Positions 53,125 through 62,561 of a stretch of DNA of 64,000 nt are shown here, one piece after another. The stretch's first letter is position 1; each line of letters opens with the position of its first letter. Under the pieces are notes generated by a model that did no database searches, was not told where the DNA came from, and saw only the letters and a program-made list of their open reading frames with translations. Made by a program: the position numbers and the translations under genes. The stretch comes from Bog-473 sp963783245 (GTDB lineage: Bacteria; Actinomycetota; Acidimicrobiia; Acidimicrobiales; RAAP-2): assembly GCA_963783245.1 (NCBI GenBank), contig CAWAMS010000008.1, forward strand, positions 72,817 through 136,816, written 5' to 3'.

Positions 53125-54735
53125 CTAGCCCGCCGACTCACCAAGCATCAGTCCAGAAAGTCGCCAGGCCATTGCCATCATCGGGCCATTGAGATTTCCT
53201 GCGACCATAACCGGGAGCACAGACGCATCCATGACCCTGAGACCCTCCACCCCTCGCACCCGGAGTTCTGAGTCGACGGCATCTTCAGCATCGGGCCCCA
53301 TGGCACACGTGCCGATTGCATGGTACGCACACCAACCATGTTCAACGGCATCGTCAATAATCGCGTCGTCGTCTTGCATCGCAGATCCCGGTGTCGTTTC
53401 ACGTGCAATGCGACGAGCGATCGGATCCTTCGTAAACAGTTCTCTGATCTTGCGAAAGAGCGCCACACCAACCCGACGGTCGTAGTCTGCCTCGAAGTAC
53501 TTCGTGGTTATCTCTATAGGGGAGCATGGATCGTCGGCGGTGATCCGAATGGCCCCCTCGCTTTCTGGCCTGAGAATAAAGCCGATCGTCTGAATACCTG
53601 GCTCGGACTCCATTTGAACTCCTACACCAGGAATCTGTTCACCGACGGAATACGGACCCATGAGAATCTGGGCGTCAGGACGCTCAAGGCTTGGGTCCGT
53701 TTTCACAAAACCAATGACGTCGAAGCATGGAAGGGACAGCGGACCACGCCGAGTTGCGAGGTATTTCATGCCTTCCCACGTCTGGCCCGATTTGCTTGCC
53801 AGACGTGAGTTGTATCCGAGGTCGTCGCTAAGTCGGTATTGGTTAACAAAACAACGGTGTTCGCGCATCCGCTCGCCGACGCTGGGCATGTCGACACGAA
53901 CCGGGACACCCGCAGCGGTGAGAACTTTCCTCGGACCGATTCCCGACATCTGCAAGATCTTCGGGGTCTGAAGGCTGCCCAGAGACAGCACGATCTCCCG
54001 CCTGGCACGATAGATAACTGTGTGCCCCTCTCGGAGCGCTTCGATACCACAGGCTCTGTCACCGTCGAACAGGACGCGGGAGGCAAGCGTCTCCGTCAGG
54101 ACGGTCAAATTCTTCCGCTTTAGTGCTGGCTTGAGAAACGCGTGTGCGGCACTGACCCTTCGGCCACGAGAGATATTTGCCATGGTGTATCCGACTCGTT
54201 CATCGTCAGACTCGTTGTAGTCGTCGACTCGTTTCATGCCGAGTGCGACCGCCGAATCGATGAACTCCTCGCACAAGGGATCATCGCGCCGGGTGTCGCT
54301 CGAAATAGTTACCGGCCCCCCGGCACCACGGGTCAAGGTCGGCCCAAACTTATTGTTCTCGATTTTCTTGTAGGCCTCGACAATGTTTTCCCAACTCCAC
54401 TTTGGGTTCCCCAGTGCCGCCATGGAGTCCCAGTCGGGCTGAGTGCCGCGGTTGTAAACCATCCCGTTCACCGCGCTCGAGCCTCCCAACGTCTTCCCTC
54501 GAGCCCATACCTCGACGCGATTGTTTGGACCAAAAGGCTCGGTTGGGAAAGCCCACACGTAGTCGGGTCTCGTGAGCGTCTTCGCGAACCCCTTTGGAAT
54601 GCGAATCATCGGATCCTTGTCGCGCCCGCCTGCTTCGATTAATAGGACCCGGTTGCCCGGATCACGCGAAAGGCGATCGGCGAGAACACAACCCGCCGAA
54701 CCCGCCCCAACCACGATGTAATCGAACTCGCTCAT
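53125..54735 (-). CDS. GMC-family FAD-dependent oxidoreductase (alcohol/choline dehydrogenase-like)
   Basis: 536 residues: FAD-binding FDYIVVGAGSAGCVLADRLS, the GMC signature around WARGKTLGGSSAVNGMVYNRG, LSLGSLQTPKILQMSGIG (GMC signature 2), and at the C-terminus the catalytic His in AYHAIGTCAMG and GNLNGPMMAMAWR, with Asn in the second active-site position. These enzymes oxidise alcohols to aldehydes or ketones. AAGGGGGG precedes the ATG. It heads a minus-strand run ending at the ferredoxin. Confidence 0.95.
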   Translation of the reverse strand: MSEFDYIVVGAGSAGCVLADRLSRDPGNRVLLIEAGGRDKDPMIRIPKGFAKTLTRPDYVWAFPTEPFGPNNRVEVWARGKTLGGSSAVNGMVYNRGTQPDWDSMAALGNPKWSWENIVEAYKKIENNKFGPTLTRGAGGPVTISSDTRRDDPLCEEFIDSAVALGMKRVDDYNESDDERVGYTMANISRGRRVSAAHAFLKPALKRKNLTVLTETLASRVLFDGDRACGIEALREGHTVIYRARREIVLSLGSLQTPKILQMSGIGPRKVLTAAGVPVRVDMPSVGERMREHRCFVNQYRLSDDLGYNSRLASKSGQTWEGMKYLATRRGPLSLPCFDVIGFVKTDPSLERPDAQILMGPYSVGEQIPGVGVQMESEPGIQTIGFILRPESEGAIRITADDPCSPIEITTKYFEADYDRRVGVALFRKIRELFTKDPIARRIARETTPGSAMQDDDAIIDDAVEHGWCAYHAIGTCAMGPDAEDAVDSELRVRGVEGLRVMDASVLPVMVAGNLNGPMMAMAWRLSGLMLGESAG

Positions 54736-55204
54736 TCGTCGTCGACCCCCCTTGCTCGTCTCTTCTTGGAGCTCTCTCGCGGTTCAGTTCGTCTGACGCC
54801 CGAGTTCAGCCCCGATGCCATCCTACTATTTACGTGACGGCGCATGTATCGCGCAAATCGAGGCCGGGCGCCTGGCAGCTTTCGGGTGAAGCTGCGCACG
54901 CAAGTAACAGTCCTCCACTGGCCAGGCATCTGTGTTTCTCAGCTGGATACCGATGGCAACGCAACTAGCCGCAACTTACCGGCTTGATAACCGATTTTCC
55001 TGAGACGTCACCTGTCATGGTGCAAGATCTCAACGTGCTCACATGCCAAGCCGTCTCGCTCGTTAGGATGTGCCGGCCAACACTACTTGACGCCGCATGC
55101 ACCTCGGCATAGATTCCAGGGCGGGCCTGGTGGGCAGGTCGACTGCATGGTCGGCGTGGTTGTGTCGCGACATCAACTGCATCGTCCGAGAGGAGCGTCG
55201 TTTC
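54736..55204. promoter_or_regulatory. Divergent intergenic region between GMC oxidoreductase and P450
   Basis: The 469 bases should hold promoters for the GMC-to-ferredoxin run and for the P450 gene. No clear palindromic operator was spotted by eye. An in-frame extension of the P450 (from 55097) lacks family likeness. Confidence 0.35.
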
Positions 55205-56389
55205 GTGGCTGGTTGGAACCCCTTCTCACATTCGTGTGTGGATAACCCTTTTCCGATTTACCGTGAACTCCGGGATGAACAGCCCGTCTTTCACAATGAG
55301 AGGATGGGCTACTACGCACTGTCACGTTTTGATGACGTGCTTTACGGACTCTTGCATCCTTCAATCTTCAAGTCATCACACGGGATAACCCTTGAAGGTC
55401 TCGACAGTCCGGACCAGCTCTTGAATAAGGACGACCCAGAGCACATTTATCACCGCAAGATCGTGGCAAATGCCTTCAAGGTGTCTTCAGTCGCGCAGCT
55501 TGAGTCAAAGATCCGAAAACTTGCCGGTGAGCTTCTCGACCAAGCTGGCGAGAGAGACGTGATGGACGTCCTTGATGATTTCTCCATCCTGATGCCGGGT
55601 GAGATTATATCGGACATGCTGGGGATTCCTGTGAAATACCGTAAGGAGTTTCTCGACTACGCAAAGCGGGCGAACCAGGCGGAAGAGACCGAGGATAACC
55701 CCCGTCCAACCGAGGCTTCAGCTGCTGCAGGCATGCACGTCCACGAACTGATGTCCCATATTGTGGCTGAGGCGGCAGAGAATCCCCGCGACGACGTGAT
55801 GGGTGCGCTGCTCACCTCCCAGATCCCCGATCTTCACGGTGGGACGTACCAACTCAGGCAAGATCAAGTAGTCGTCAAGATGGGAGAGCTTGCTGGAGCT
55901 GGCTTTGAAACCACGGCAAAGCAGATCGCCAACGCTGTGGTGGCCCTCGCCTGGTACCCCGATCAGCGGGCGGAGCTGGCAGCTGATCCTTCGCTCATGA
56001 AAGGGGCAGTCGAGGAGATCGTTCGATGGGATCCGGCATCCCACTATGTAGTTCGGTTCATCGAAGAGGAGGTTACGTTTCACGACACGACAATTCCGGC
56101 AAACAGTCGTGTCGTGCTTCTTACTGCCTCAGCGAACCACGATGAGCGGATGTTCGAAAACCCGGAGCTGCTGAATATCCACCGTAAGATGGAGCGTCAC
56201 GTCGGCTTCGCATTCGGAACGCACCTGTGTCTCGGCGCTGCTCTGGCTCGGATGGAGACGAAGGTTGCGCTTGAGGAGCTCCTTGCCCGATACCCGAACT
56301 TCGAGCTCACGGGCCCAGTCGTTCGAGGGTACGCAGGAAACGTCCGCGGCTTGGATCACCTTCCGATTATTCTGAAGCCGGCGGCCTGA
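55205..56389 (+). CDS. Cytochrome P450
   Basis: 394 residues from GTG at 55205, which has GAGAGGAG upstream and gives the usual bacterial length. It shows WNPFSHSCVDNPFPIYRELRDEQPVFHN (adjacent parts), the I-helix LAGAGFETTAKQIANAV with Glu-Thr for proton delivery, the ExxR pair in VEEIVRW and the heme loop FAFGTHLCLGAALARME with Cys as thiolate ligand. It hydroxylates or otherwise oxidises an organic substrate with electrons from a ferredoxin, probably the one at 47979. Confidence 0.95.
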   Translation: MAGWNPFSHSCVDNPFPIYRELRDEQPVFHNERMGYYALSRFDDVLYGLLHPSIFKSSHGITLEGLDSPDQLLNKDDPEHIYHRKIVANAFKVSSVAQLESKIRKLAGELLDQAGERDVMDVLDDFSILMPGEIISDMLGIPVKYRKEFLDYAKRANQAEETEDNPRPTEASAAAGMHVHELMSHIVAEAAENPRDDVMGALLTSQIPDLHGGTYQLRQDQVVVKMGELAGAGFETTAKQIANAVVALAWYPDQRAELAADPSLMKGAVEEIVRWDPASHYVVRFIEEEVTFHDTTIPANSRVVLLTASANHDERMFENPELLNIHRKMERHVGFAFGTHLCLGAALARMETKVALEELLARYPNFELTGPVVRGYAGNVRGLDHLPIILKPAA

Positions 56390-56481
56390 CGGCAACTGAA
56401 GCGATTGCTCACGGGGCTGCTCGCCTACCCTTTCGATAGCGCCAGGACGACGCTTCGCTGCGGCTCGTTGCGTGCCGGTAG

Positions 56482-56949
56482 CTATACGATGCCGACTCTG
56501 TCCGAGAGCTTGGTGAGCATGTCGGAAAGATCGGCTATTTCGTCAGAGGACAGATGGCGACCAAAGACGTCGTAAAGCGCATCCTGGTAGACCCGCAAGG
56601 ACCGACGATAGAGCTCTTTCCCGGCACGAGTGAGTGCGAGAATAGTGGCTCGGCCATCAACCGGATGGGCGGACCGTTTGAGGAGCCCATCAGCCTCCAT
56701 TCGCTTCACTAACCGGCTAAGGCCCGGCTGGCTGTAGCGGGTAAGCATCAGGCGGCGGAGCTTGGACAGCGGCACCATCCCATCGGACTCCTTGCCTGCG
56801 TCGTGAATATAGACGAGGACGGCAAATACTCCCGGTTCGATGTTGCATTCGGCATTGAGCTGCGCAACAACCGGCCGAAGTACAGCTTGATTTAACTTCG
56901 TGAACTGCAGAAACGTGCGAAAGAATGCTGCCCGCTCGGCGCTGTTCAT
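56482..56949 (-). CDS. MarR-family transcriptional regulator
   Basis: 155 residues with the MarR winged helix: GVFAVLVYIHDAG, VPLSKLRRLMLTRYSQPGLSRLVKRMEADGLLKRSAHPVDGRATILALTRAGKELY (adjacent pieces, Asp-Gly-Arg in the wing). MarR proteins bind palindromes as dimers and let go when phenolic or acyl-CoA ligands bind. The ATG at 56949 is used; a TTG four codons upstream is the alternative. By position it probably controls the P450 or the nitroreductase-amidohydrolase-CoA transferase genes. Confidence 0.93.
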   Translation of the reverse strand: MNSAERAAFFRTFLQFTKLNQAVLRPVVAQLNAECNIEPGVFAVLVYIHDAGKESDGMVPLSKLRRLMLTRYSQPGLSRLVKRMEADGLLKRSAHPVDGRATILALTRAGKELYRRSLRVYQDALYDVFGRHLSSDEIADLSDMLTKLSDRVGIV

Positions 56950-57161
56950 GAGGTCACGCAATTTCGCTGGGATCCGACCCTGGGGCGACCGAGGTCTAAC
57001 TGTCCGAGTTTTGGGGATCCGGCCGCGATGGAAACCACTTTCTTAGCATACAACCACAGGTGACCAATCGAGGCGGACGGAGCAAGAAAGTGCTACATCA
57101 GGCGAAAGATGAGGCTCGACGCGAGTGCCCTTTCCGTCTCGGATTAGGCGCGTCCTGTCAC

Positions 57162-57797
57162 TTACGTGCGGTCGGCCCACACATTCCACGAAACAACTTC
57201 TTCAGGCTCGGGACGGCGGGCGGGTTTGAACTCCGTTCCAATAGTGAACGCCACGGGCAGGAGTGCCACTTGGGTGACACCATCCGGAATCCCGAGCAAC
57301 TTCGCCACATCTTCGACTTTCCAAAGATGCAGCGTCGTAAAGACCGAGCCCAAGCCTCTCGACCGGAGCGCTAGCTGAAAACTCCAAACGGCTGGCAACA
57401 CGGAACCCAGAATGGACATCTGCACCGCCAACGGCTGATTATCGATCGGGCGGAGAGCACACACGAGGACCAGCACCGGGATATCTTGCAGTACCGTCAT
57501 GAATCGTTGTGCCTCTTCGACAACGTTGCGCTCTGCGCCGGAAGGCATCGTGCGCAGCGGTTCATCAACGCGCTCGGCACCAGCCGAACGGTAGATCTCC
57601 GCGATCGCTCGACGTTTCTCCGGTTCAGTAATGATTACGAATCGCCAAGGTGGAGAATTGACTGCTGCTGGCGCCTGGAGGGCAAGTCGAACACAGTCGA
57701 GCAGCACGTCAGGATCGACCGGTCGACTGAGGTCGAGCCGCCGACGGACAGCTCTCGTGGTCGAGAGAAGCTCGTCTGCGTTTCCAATGTCAATCAT
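57162..57797 (-). CDS. Nitroreductase family protein
   Basis: 211 residues: RAVRRRLDLSRPVDPDVLLDCVRLALQAPAAVNSPPWRFVIIT (adjacent pieces) with the FMN-binding Arg-x-Arg-Arg start, then a lid and WSFQLALRSRGLGSVFTTLHL, and LLGIPDGVTQVALLPVAF. The fold covers nitro, quinone and enoyl reductases using FMN. It follows the amidohydrolase by 76 bp on the same strand. Confidence 0.9.
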   Translation of the reverse strand: MIDIGNADELLSTTRAVRRRLDLSRPVDPDVLLDCVRLALQAPAAVNSPPWRFVIITEPEKRRAIAEIYRSAGAERVDEPLRTMPSGAERNVVEEAQRFMTVLQDIPVLVLVCALRPIDNQPLAVQMSILGSVLPAVWSFQLALRSRGLGSVFTTLHLWKVEDVAKLLGIPDGVTQVALLPVAFTIGTEFKPARRPEPEEVVSWNVWADRT

Positions 57798-57873
57798 CTA
57801 TAACTCACGCGCCGGGTCCCAATGGACAGGGCTCTGTGACGTAAAGGCACCAGAAGTAAGAAAGAGTTCGCCG

Positions 57874-58995
57874 TTAGGCGGCGGGAGGATCTGAGACGTG
57901 CGGGAACAGTTCCTTAAACGCGCCGTGGGTCACTCGCTCCCGCACTTCACCAGGAACGTCATCGAAAAGCTCGTGAAGTGTCTTCTGCGTATGGCCGAAC
58001 GTTCCCTCAATGTGAGGATAATCGCTCCCCCACATAACGTTCTTGTACCCCATCGCCCAATTCGCAGCCGGGGCGGACTCATCGTGCTGGAATGAGGCGT
58101 ACACTTGACGATAGAGGATCTCCTTCGGCGAAGCGGACAGTTTGGGACGAATAAACATCGAGTGCTGCCGGAAGGCCTCATTCATGCGATCTCCGAGAAA
58201 TGGCACCCACGTCGCGCCACCTTCGGAAACGAGAACCTTAAGGTCGGGGTGGCGATCAAGTGCGCCAGAGGCGACCATCTTCATCGCGCACCGCTGCCCA
58301 CCGTAACTAGTCTCAACGTAGTTGAGAATCGCGCCACCTGGGCCTCGATAGGCGATCGTGTCAATTACCTCGCCATCAGAACCAATGTGGAAAGTAACCA
58401 CAATCCCCGCCTCTTCGGCGAGGGACCAGATCGGCTCCCAAGAGTCGGTGTGATAGTCGTCAACGGACGATGGCAACCCGGAAGGAAGGCAGATGGCATG
58501 CAGGCCAATCTCCGCCACATGCTCCAACTCGGCCAGAGCGTGGTCCATCGTGAGCAAGGGCAACTGGGCAGTAGGTACGAAACGATCGGGCGCGGCACCC
58601 TGGATCTCCGAAGCGACCCATTCGTTTTCGGCCTTGCATGCTTGTCGGACAAGATCGGGATCTTTGATAAGGGGATTCCAAAGGCCAAGCGAGGGGTAGA
58701 TGACCTCAGCCCAGATTCCCTCTTCGTCAAGGTCGGCAAGACGAGCTTTAAGGTCACGTGAACCGGGTGGCCGATAGCTCATTTCGGCTATATTCATGCG
58801 GCCATCCGAGGCTTTCTGCGCGAACTTCGGAAGCTTGCGCCGCATAGTGATTCCGTCGACGTGAACGATTTCTTCGTCGCCATCAATTTCGCTACGAGGC
58901 ATGCGTTCCGCAAGCTTGGCTGGAAGGATGGTCTGCCAGAGGTCGAGCGGCTCGAGAAAGTGCGAGTCACCAGAGTTTGCCCAAATCTTTTCCAT
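57874..58995 (-). CDS. Amidohydrolase-2 (ACMSD-like) family protein
   Basis: 373 residues of the metal-dependent hydrolase TIM-barrel. The N-terminal metal site is DSHFLEP (usual D-x-H-x-x-E-P). Later strands include GLHAICLPSG, GIVVTFHIGSDG with a His, VLVSEGGATWVPFLGDRM and the terminal MWGSDYPHIEGTFG with the metal or base Asp. Many members are decarboxylases, others amidases. The ATG overlaps the TAA of the upstream CoA-transferase (TAATG). Confidence 0.93.
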   Translation of the reverse strand: MEKIWANSGDSHFLEPLDLWQTILPAKLAERMPRSEIDGDEEIVHVDGITMRRKLPKFAQKASDGRMNIAEMSYRPPGSRDLKARLADLDEEGIWAEVIYPSLGLWNPLIKDPDLVRQACKAENEWVASEIQGAAPDRFVPTAQLPLLTMDHALAELEHVAEIGLHAICLPSGLPSSVDDYHTDSWEPIWSLAEEAGIVVTFHIGSDGEVIDTIAYRGPGGAILNYVETSYGGQRCAMKMVASGALDRHPDLKVLVSEGGATWVPFLGDRMNEAFRQHSMFIRPKLSASPKEILYRQVYASFQHDESAPAANWAMGYKNVMWGSDYPHIEGTFGHTQKTLHELFDDVPGEVRERVTHGAFKELFPHVSDPPAA

Positions 58996-61439
58996 TAGTG
59001 CGCTCCCGCTCCCGTTGTTTCGTCAAAACCGAAGACGACTCCTCTTTCCAAAAGGTCGTTGATCTCGTCGACGCCCAAACCCTGTTCCACCAGAATCTTG
59101 ACGGTGCTGTCCGCGTGCAAACAGCTCGTTTCGATACGCGCTGGAGTCTCCGAGAACCGTACCGTTGCTCCGTGACGGATCAACCCGCCAAGGACCGGGT
59201 GCTCGACTTTGACGACTAAGCCGGCTGACAGAGCTTCCGAATCCGTGGAACAGAATGCCGAGAATGTGCCCGGAAAGACCTCCGCACATCCCACTCCGGC
59301 CTGAGTGAGGATCGACTCCCATTCGGTCGCCTTCTTGGTCAGCACCACCGCGCCGATTACGTCCGAAAGGGATGCATCGTTCGCGTGTCGTGACTTAGCA
59401 TCAGAGAATCGGAGGTCGGCCAAGCACTCCTGCAAACCCAATGATTGAGCCAAAGCCTCCCATTCTGCCTCAAGGGGAGCGGCGAGAAAGATCCAACCCT
59501 CACTTGCTTCGTAGAGGCGATATGTAGCGCCAAGCCCATAAAGTTCCGGATCAGGCTGCGCCAACGGTGCCTTTCCCTCATAGGCGATGAAATCATCTGA
59601 GTACGCATACGCGTTTCCGACGATCATCGTTGTCCAAAGACGCTGTCCGACCCCCGTCCGTTTCTGGTGTGTTAGGCCTAGGAGGATTGAGCTGCAGACC
59701 GCAAGGGCCGCGTTACCGTCACCGTCTGCCGGTCCGCGCACACGGGGCGCCACGATGGCCTCAAGTTCCGGGACACCGAAGTCCCCAATCACCTCCGGGT
59801 CCATCCAGTAAGGCGAATTCCGCTGGAAGGCGCCAACGGTGGCCGAAGCGGTCTGAGCGTACATCGGTCGGTTCGCATATGGGCCATCTGGGCCATATCC
59901 GCTCGAGTGGACGTAAACGAGGCGCGGATTGATCGTGCTCAGCGTCTCATAGTCGAGACCGACTCGCTCAGCGACACCTGATCGAAACCCGAGGACGAAG
60001 ACATCCGCGGATTCGATAATCTTGTGGACGATTGCGCGACCCTCAGAACTCTTCAAGTCGACAGAGAAGCTGTCCTTGCCTTCCATCACCTTGGCGCAGC
60101 CGGCGTAACCACCAAACGCTCGTCGTATGGGGTCGCCATTCGCGTCCTCCAGCTTGATAACTCGCGCGCCGAGCGACGCTGCCAGGGAAACGCCAAAGGG
60201 CATCGCAAAAAAGAAACCGAACTCGACGATCGTGACACCAGCGAGCGGTGCCCCGGCCCGCTGTACACCCGAATGCTGGGTACCGCTTGACTTCGACACC
60301 TCGGCATGCACACCCAGAGCCGGGGCCGAACGTTCGATCCGTGAAGGCGATTGCTCCATCGTGGCGACAGGGCCGACCTGGCGCACGGATCCGACGAGCG
60401 GATCGATCACCGAGACAACATGGCCGTTGTGGAGCATTTGTGGATGTTCTAGACCGAGTTCTCCCGGGACTGCCCGCTCGAATGGAAGATCAGGGTTTGC
60501 GAACAGCACGGGTTCGAGCTCGGACCAGGTTCGTTCACGAAATGCCTCCCACAGAAGTGTCTCCCATGCTTGTGCATCCTCCGCTGACTTGAATATAGGG
60601 GCGTCTACAAACCGAGGATCATCGTAGGTCCGTTCAAGTCCGATGGCACTCATCAGTGCTTTCGCATTCTGAGTCTGCTGGACAGCTACCACGACCCACT
60701 GGTTGTCCTTCGTGAGCAGGTACAGCGAATAGCGGCTGGCAGCGAAGAGTCCTCCGGGCGACGCTGCCGCCTGTGCCGCACTCCTCGAGGCATTAGCCCG
60801 GGAGGCTAGTTGGAAATGGGTGGTGGTGAAGTAGTCGAGTGGCGTCAATCCGGCGAACATTGACGCGTCTATATGTTGACCATAACCAGAGTCTTCACGA
60901 ACAAAGAGCGCAGCCAGGATGGCGGCAAAGGCCATTTGGGCAGCGCCCGAGCTCGCCAGCGACGGTGCGGCAAAGATCGGACCCTCGCGAAAGCCGAAAT
61001 CGCCCCGATTGTAGAAGCCACATTTGGCTGCCACGACGCCTTCGTAGCACTTGAGGTGTGAATAACTGGCAAGTGGACCGAATCCCGTGATGGAGCACGT
61101 GATTAGGGCCGGGTTCCTTTCACGCAGGGCTTCCAACGAGAGACCCCAGCGCTCCAATCGCTGGGGTGCGAAACCTTCGATCAAGACATCGGCAGATTCA
61201 ACCCAACGTGCGACCTCCGCAAGGCCATCGGGCGTTCTGAGGTCGGCAACCAGACTCTCTTTGCCGCGGTTCCATAAGAGGAAACCCGTTGGGAACATTT
61301 GGCGAACACGGTCACCTTGAGATGGCTCCACCTTTGTCACTCTCGCACCATTGTCGGCAAGCAACATCCCAGTGACTGACGCCGGCATGCTGCCAGCGCC
61401 CAGTTCCAACACCTTTAGCCCTTCAAGCGCTGAGTTCAT
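58995..61439 (-). CDS. CaiB/BaiF CoA-transferase family protein, two tandem domains
   Basis: 814 residues, twice the normal size, with two class III CoA-transferase domains. Domain one (from residue 5, LEGLKVLELGAGSMPASVTGMLLADNGARVTKVEPSQGD) and domain two (from about 430, LAGVTIVEFGFFFAMPFGVSLAASLGARVIKLEDANGD) repeat the same opening. The region that holds the catalytic Asp reads FAAPSLASSGAAQ in domain one, with no Asp, and RGPADGDGNAAL in domain two. It moves CoA from one acid to another. AAGGAGGGG precedes the ATG at 61439. It leads an operon with the amidohydrolase. Confidence 0.92.
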   Translation of the reverse strand: MNSALEGLKVLELGAGSMPASVTGMLLADNGARVTKVEPSQGDRVRQMFPTGFLLWNRGKESLVADLRTPDGLAEVARWVESADVLIEGFAPQRLERWGLSLEALRERNPALITCSITGFGPLASYSHLKCYEGVVAAKCGFYNRGDFGFREGPIFAAPSLASSGAAQMAFAAILAALFVREDSGYGQHIDASMFAGLTPLDYFTTTHFQLASRANASRSAAQAAASPGGLFAASRYSLYLLTKDNQWVVVAVQQTQNAKALMSAIGLERTYDDPRFVDAPIFKSAEDAQAWETLLWEAFRERTWSELEPVLFANPDLPFERAVPGELGLEHPQMLHNGHVVSVIDPLVGSVRQVGPVATMEQSPSRIERSAPALGVHAEVSKSSGTQHSGVQRAGAPLAGVTIVEFGFFFAMPFGVSLAASLGARVIKLEDANGDPIRRAFGGYAGCAKVMEGKDSFSVDLKSSEGRAIVHKIIESADVFVLGFRSGVAERVGLDYETLSTINPRLVYVHSSGYGPDGPYANRPMYAQTASATVGAFQRNSPYWMDPEVIGDFGVPELEAIVAPRVRGPADGDGNAALAVCSSILLGLTHQKRTGVGQRLWTTMIVGNAYAYSDDFIAYEGKAPLAQPDPELYGLGATYRLYEASEGWIFLAAPLEAEWEALAQSLGLQECLADLRFSDAKSRHANDASLSDVIGAVVLTKKATEWESILTQAGVGCAEVFPGTFSAFCSTDSEALSAGLVVKVEHPVLGGLIRHGATVRFSETPARIETSCLHADSTVKILVEQGLGVDEINDLLERGVVFGFDETTGAGAH

Positions 61440-61738
61440 AGGCCCCTCCTTACGCTCAGCGCCAACCCACTCTGGCCGGTCGCCCGTTCCATGAATCCAG
61501 TTACTCTCAATGTCGGCGACCCACCTAATCCGAGTGGCATGATTCCCCAGGAACCCCGTAAACGCCACGTCGTGATACGCATGCATCTGCATACACTAGC
61601 TGGTGCACCAGGTGCCCGCCAAGCGGCTTTCGGGTGGCCCATGCCAGGTTTCGTACATGTGCGCTTCACGTGTAATGCCAAATTCTTCGGACAAGGCCGC
61701 GCCGTCGCCGAACCTGGATCGTCGGACCAGGCTGGGCC
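61440..61738. other. Intergenic region upstream of the CoA-transferase and the small DUF1059-like gene
   Basis: No gene is supported; an open frame from 61491 into the small gene lacks family features before 61752. Confidence 0.4.
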
Positions 61739-61744
61739 TAAATT
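61739..61744 (+). promoter_or_regulatory. Candidate -10 element (TAAATT)
   Basis: TAAATT ends seven bases before the ATG at 61752 with no ribosome site between. Confidence 0.4.
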
Positions 61745-61751
61745 GTTCACC

Positions 61752-61931
61752 ATGAATGATCAGTACTACTGGATCCTTGATTGTCCGTGCGGCGCCACGA
61801 TTAGGGCGGACACCGAAGACGCCATTGTCGAATTGTCCTTTAATCATCTGCGCGAGACCCATCCTGATTTGGCGGACATCTATGAACGGGAGCACATCTT
61901 GTTCATGGCCCGACAATTCACGCGCACGTGA
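61752..61931 (+). CDS. Small DUF1059-like protein
   Basis: 59 residues: LDCPCGATIRADTEDAIVEL, then FNHLRETHPDL and ILFMARQFTR. The C-x-C-G pair, TEDE/TEDA motif and later H...H are the pattern of DUF1059 proteins, which have no known function and may bind a metal through the Cys and His residues. Start at 61752 rather than 61491 because of the -10 box and family length. Confidence 0.68.
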   Translation: MNDQYYWILDCPCGATIRADTEDAIVELSFNHLRETHPDLADIYEREHILFMARQFTRT

Positions 61932-62561
61932 GAGCGGCGTGCGGGATGAGCGTGCCTCGACTCGGCGGCCGACGAGGGATATGCAGGGTTCGGAGTGATC
62001 CGTTTCCGTACCCTCACTGACAAGGTGGTCGACGTGGCCGAGCTCGCCAGGCGCTCATCCCACGGCTTTTCGTTGCAGGAGCGGACGGACTCTGATCGAT
62101 CTCACAGTCGTTGGCCCTAGGGCTCTCACGCGTAACGCTCGGGGCGCACGTGAGCCCCTAATCACCACTGTCGAATGCACACATCGGCCTCGCCGGTATT
62201 CGACGAAGAGGATAACGTAATGGGTTCAGCCCCGATTGGGCGATCCATGGGCATCGGCTCCCTGATGGTGCCAGCACCGATTTCCCATCCCGCACAGTGC
62301 CAAGACGTTGCCGATTCTCTAAGGCACGGAGCTGGGCGGCTCCATCGATAGGTGCATTCTGAATTTGGGCCGCCCAGCGGACAGCGCCCTCGACCTTCAA
62401 TTTCGGCTCGCCACACGGCTCAGGGTCGAGCCGGACCGGCTCGCCAGCGACTCAGGGTAGGCAGTTGAAACTGGGTGTGGCCATATTCTATGCCGAGTGA
62501 TATAGTTTATCTTACGATTGGAAGCACATCGCGACCTTGCGATCGAAGCCCGGGGGGGACA
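61932..62561. other. Gene-poor 630-bp gap
   Basis: Two overlapping minus-strand ORFs of about 80 codons (62158-62416) show no family features and are not called. GGGGGGG before the GTG at 62562 is the next gene's ribosome site. Nothing else is recognised. Confidence 0.4.

Noticed and set aside
62158..62416. Two overlapping small ORFs on the minus strand
   Set aside because: No recognised family, no ribosome site, and both frames open only by chance in a gene-poor gap.
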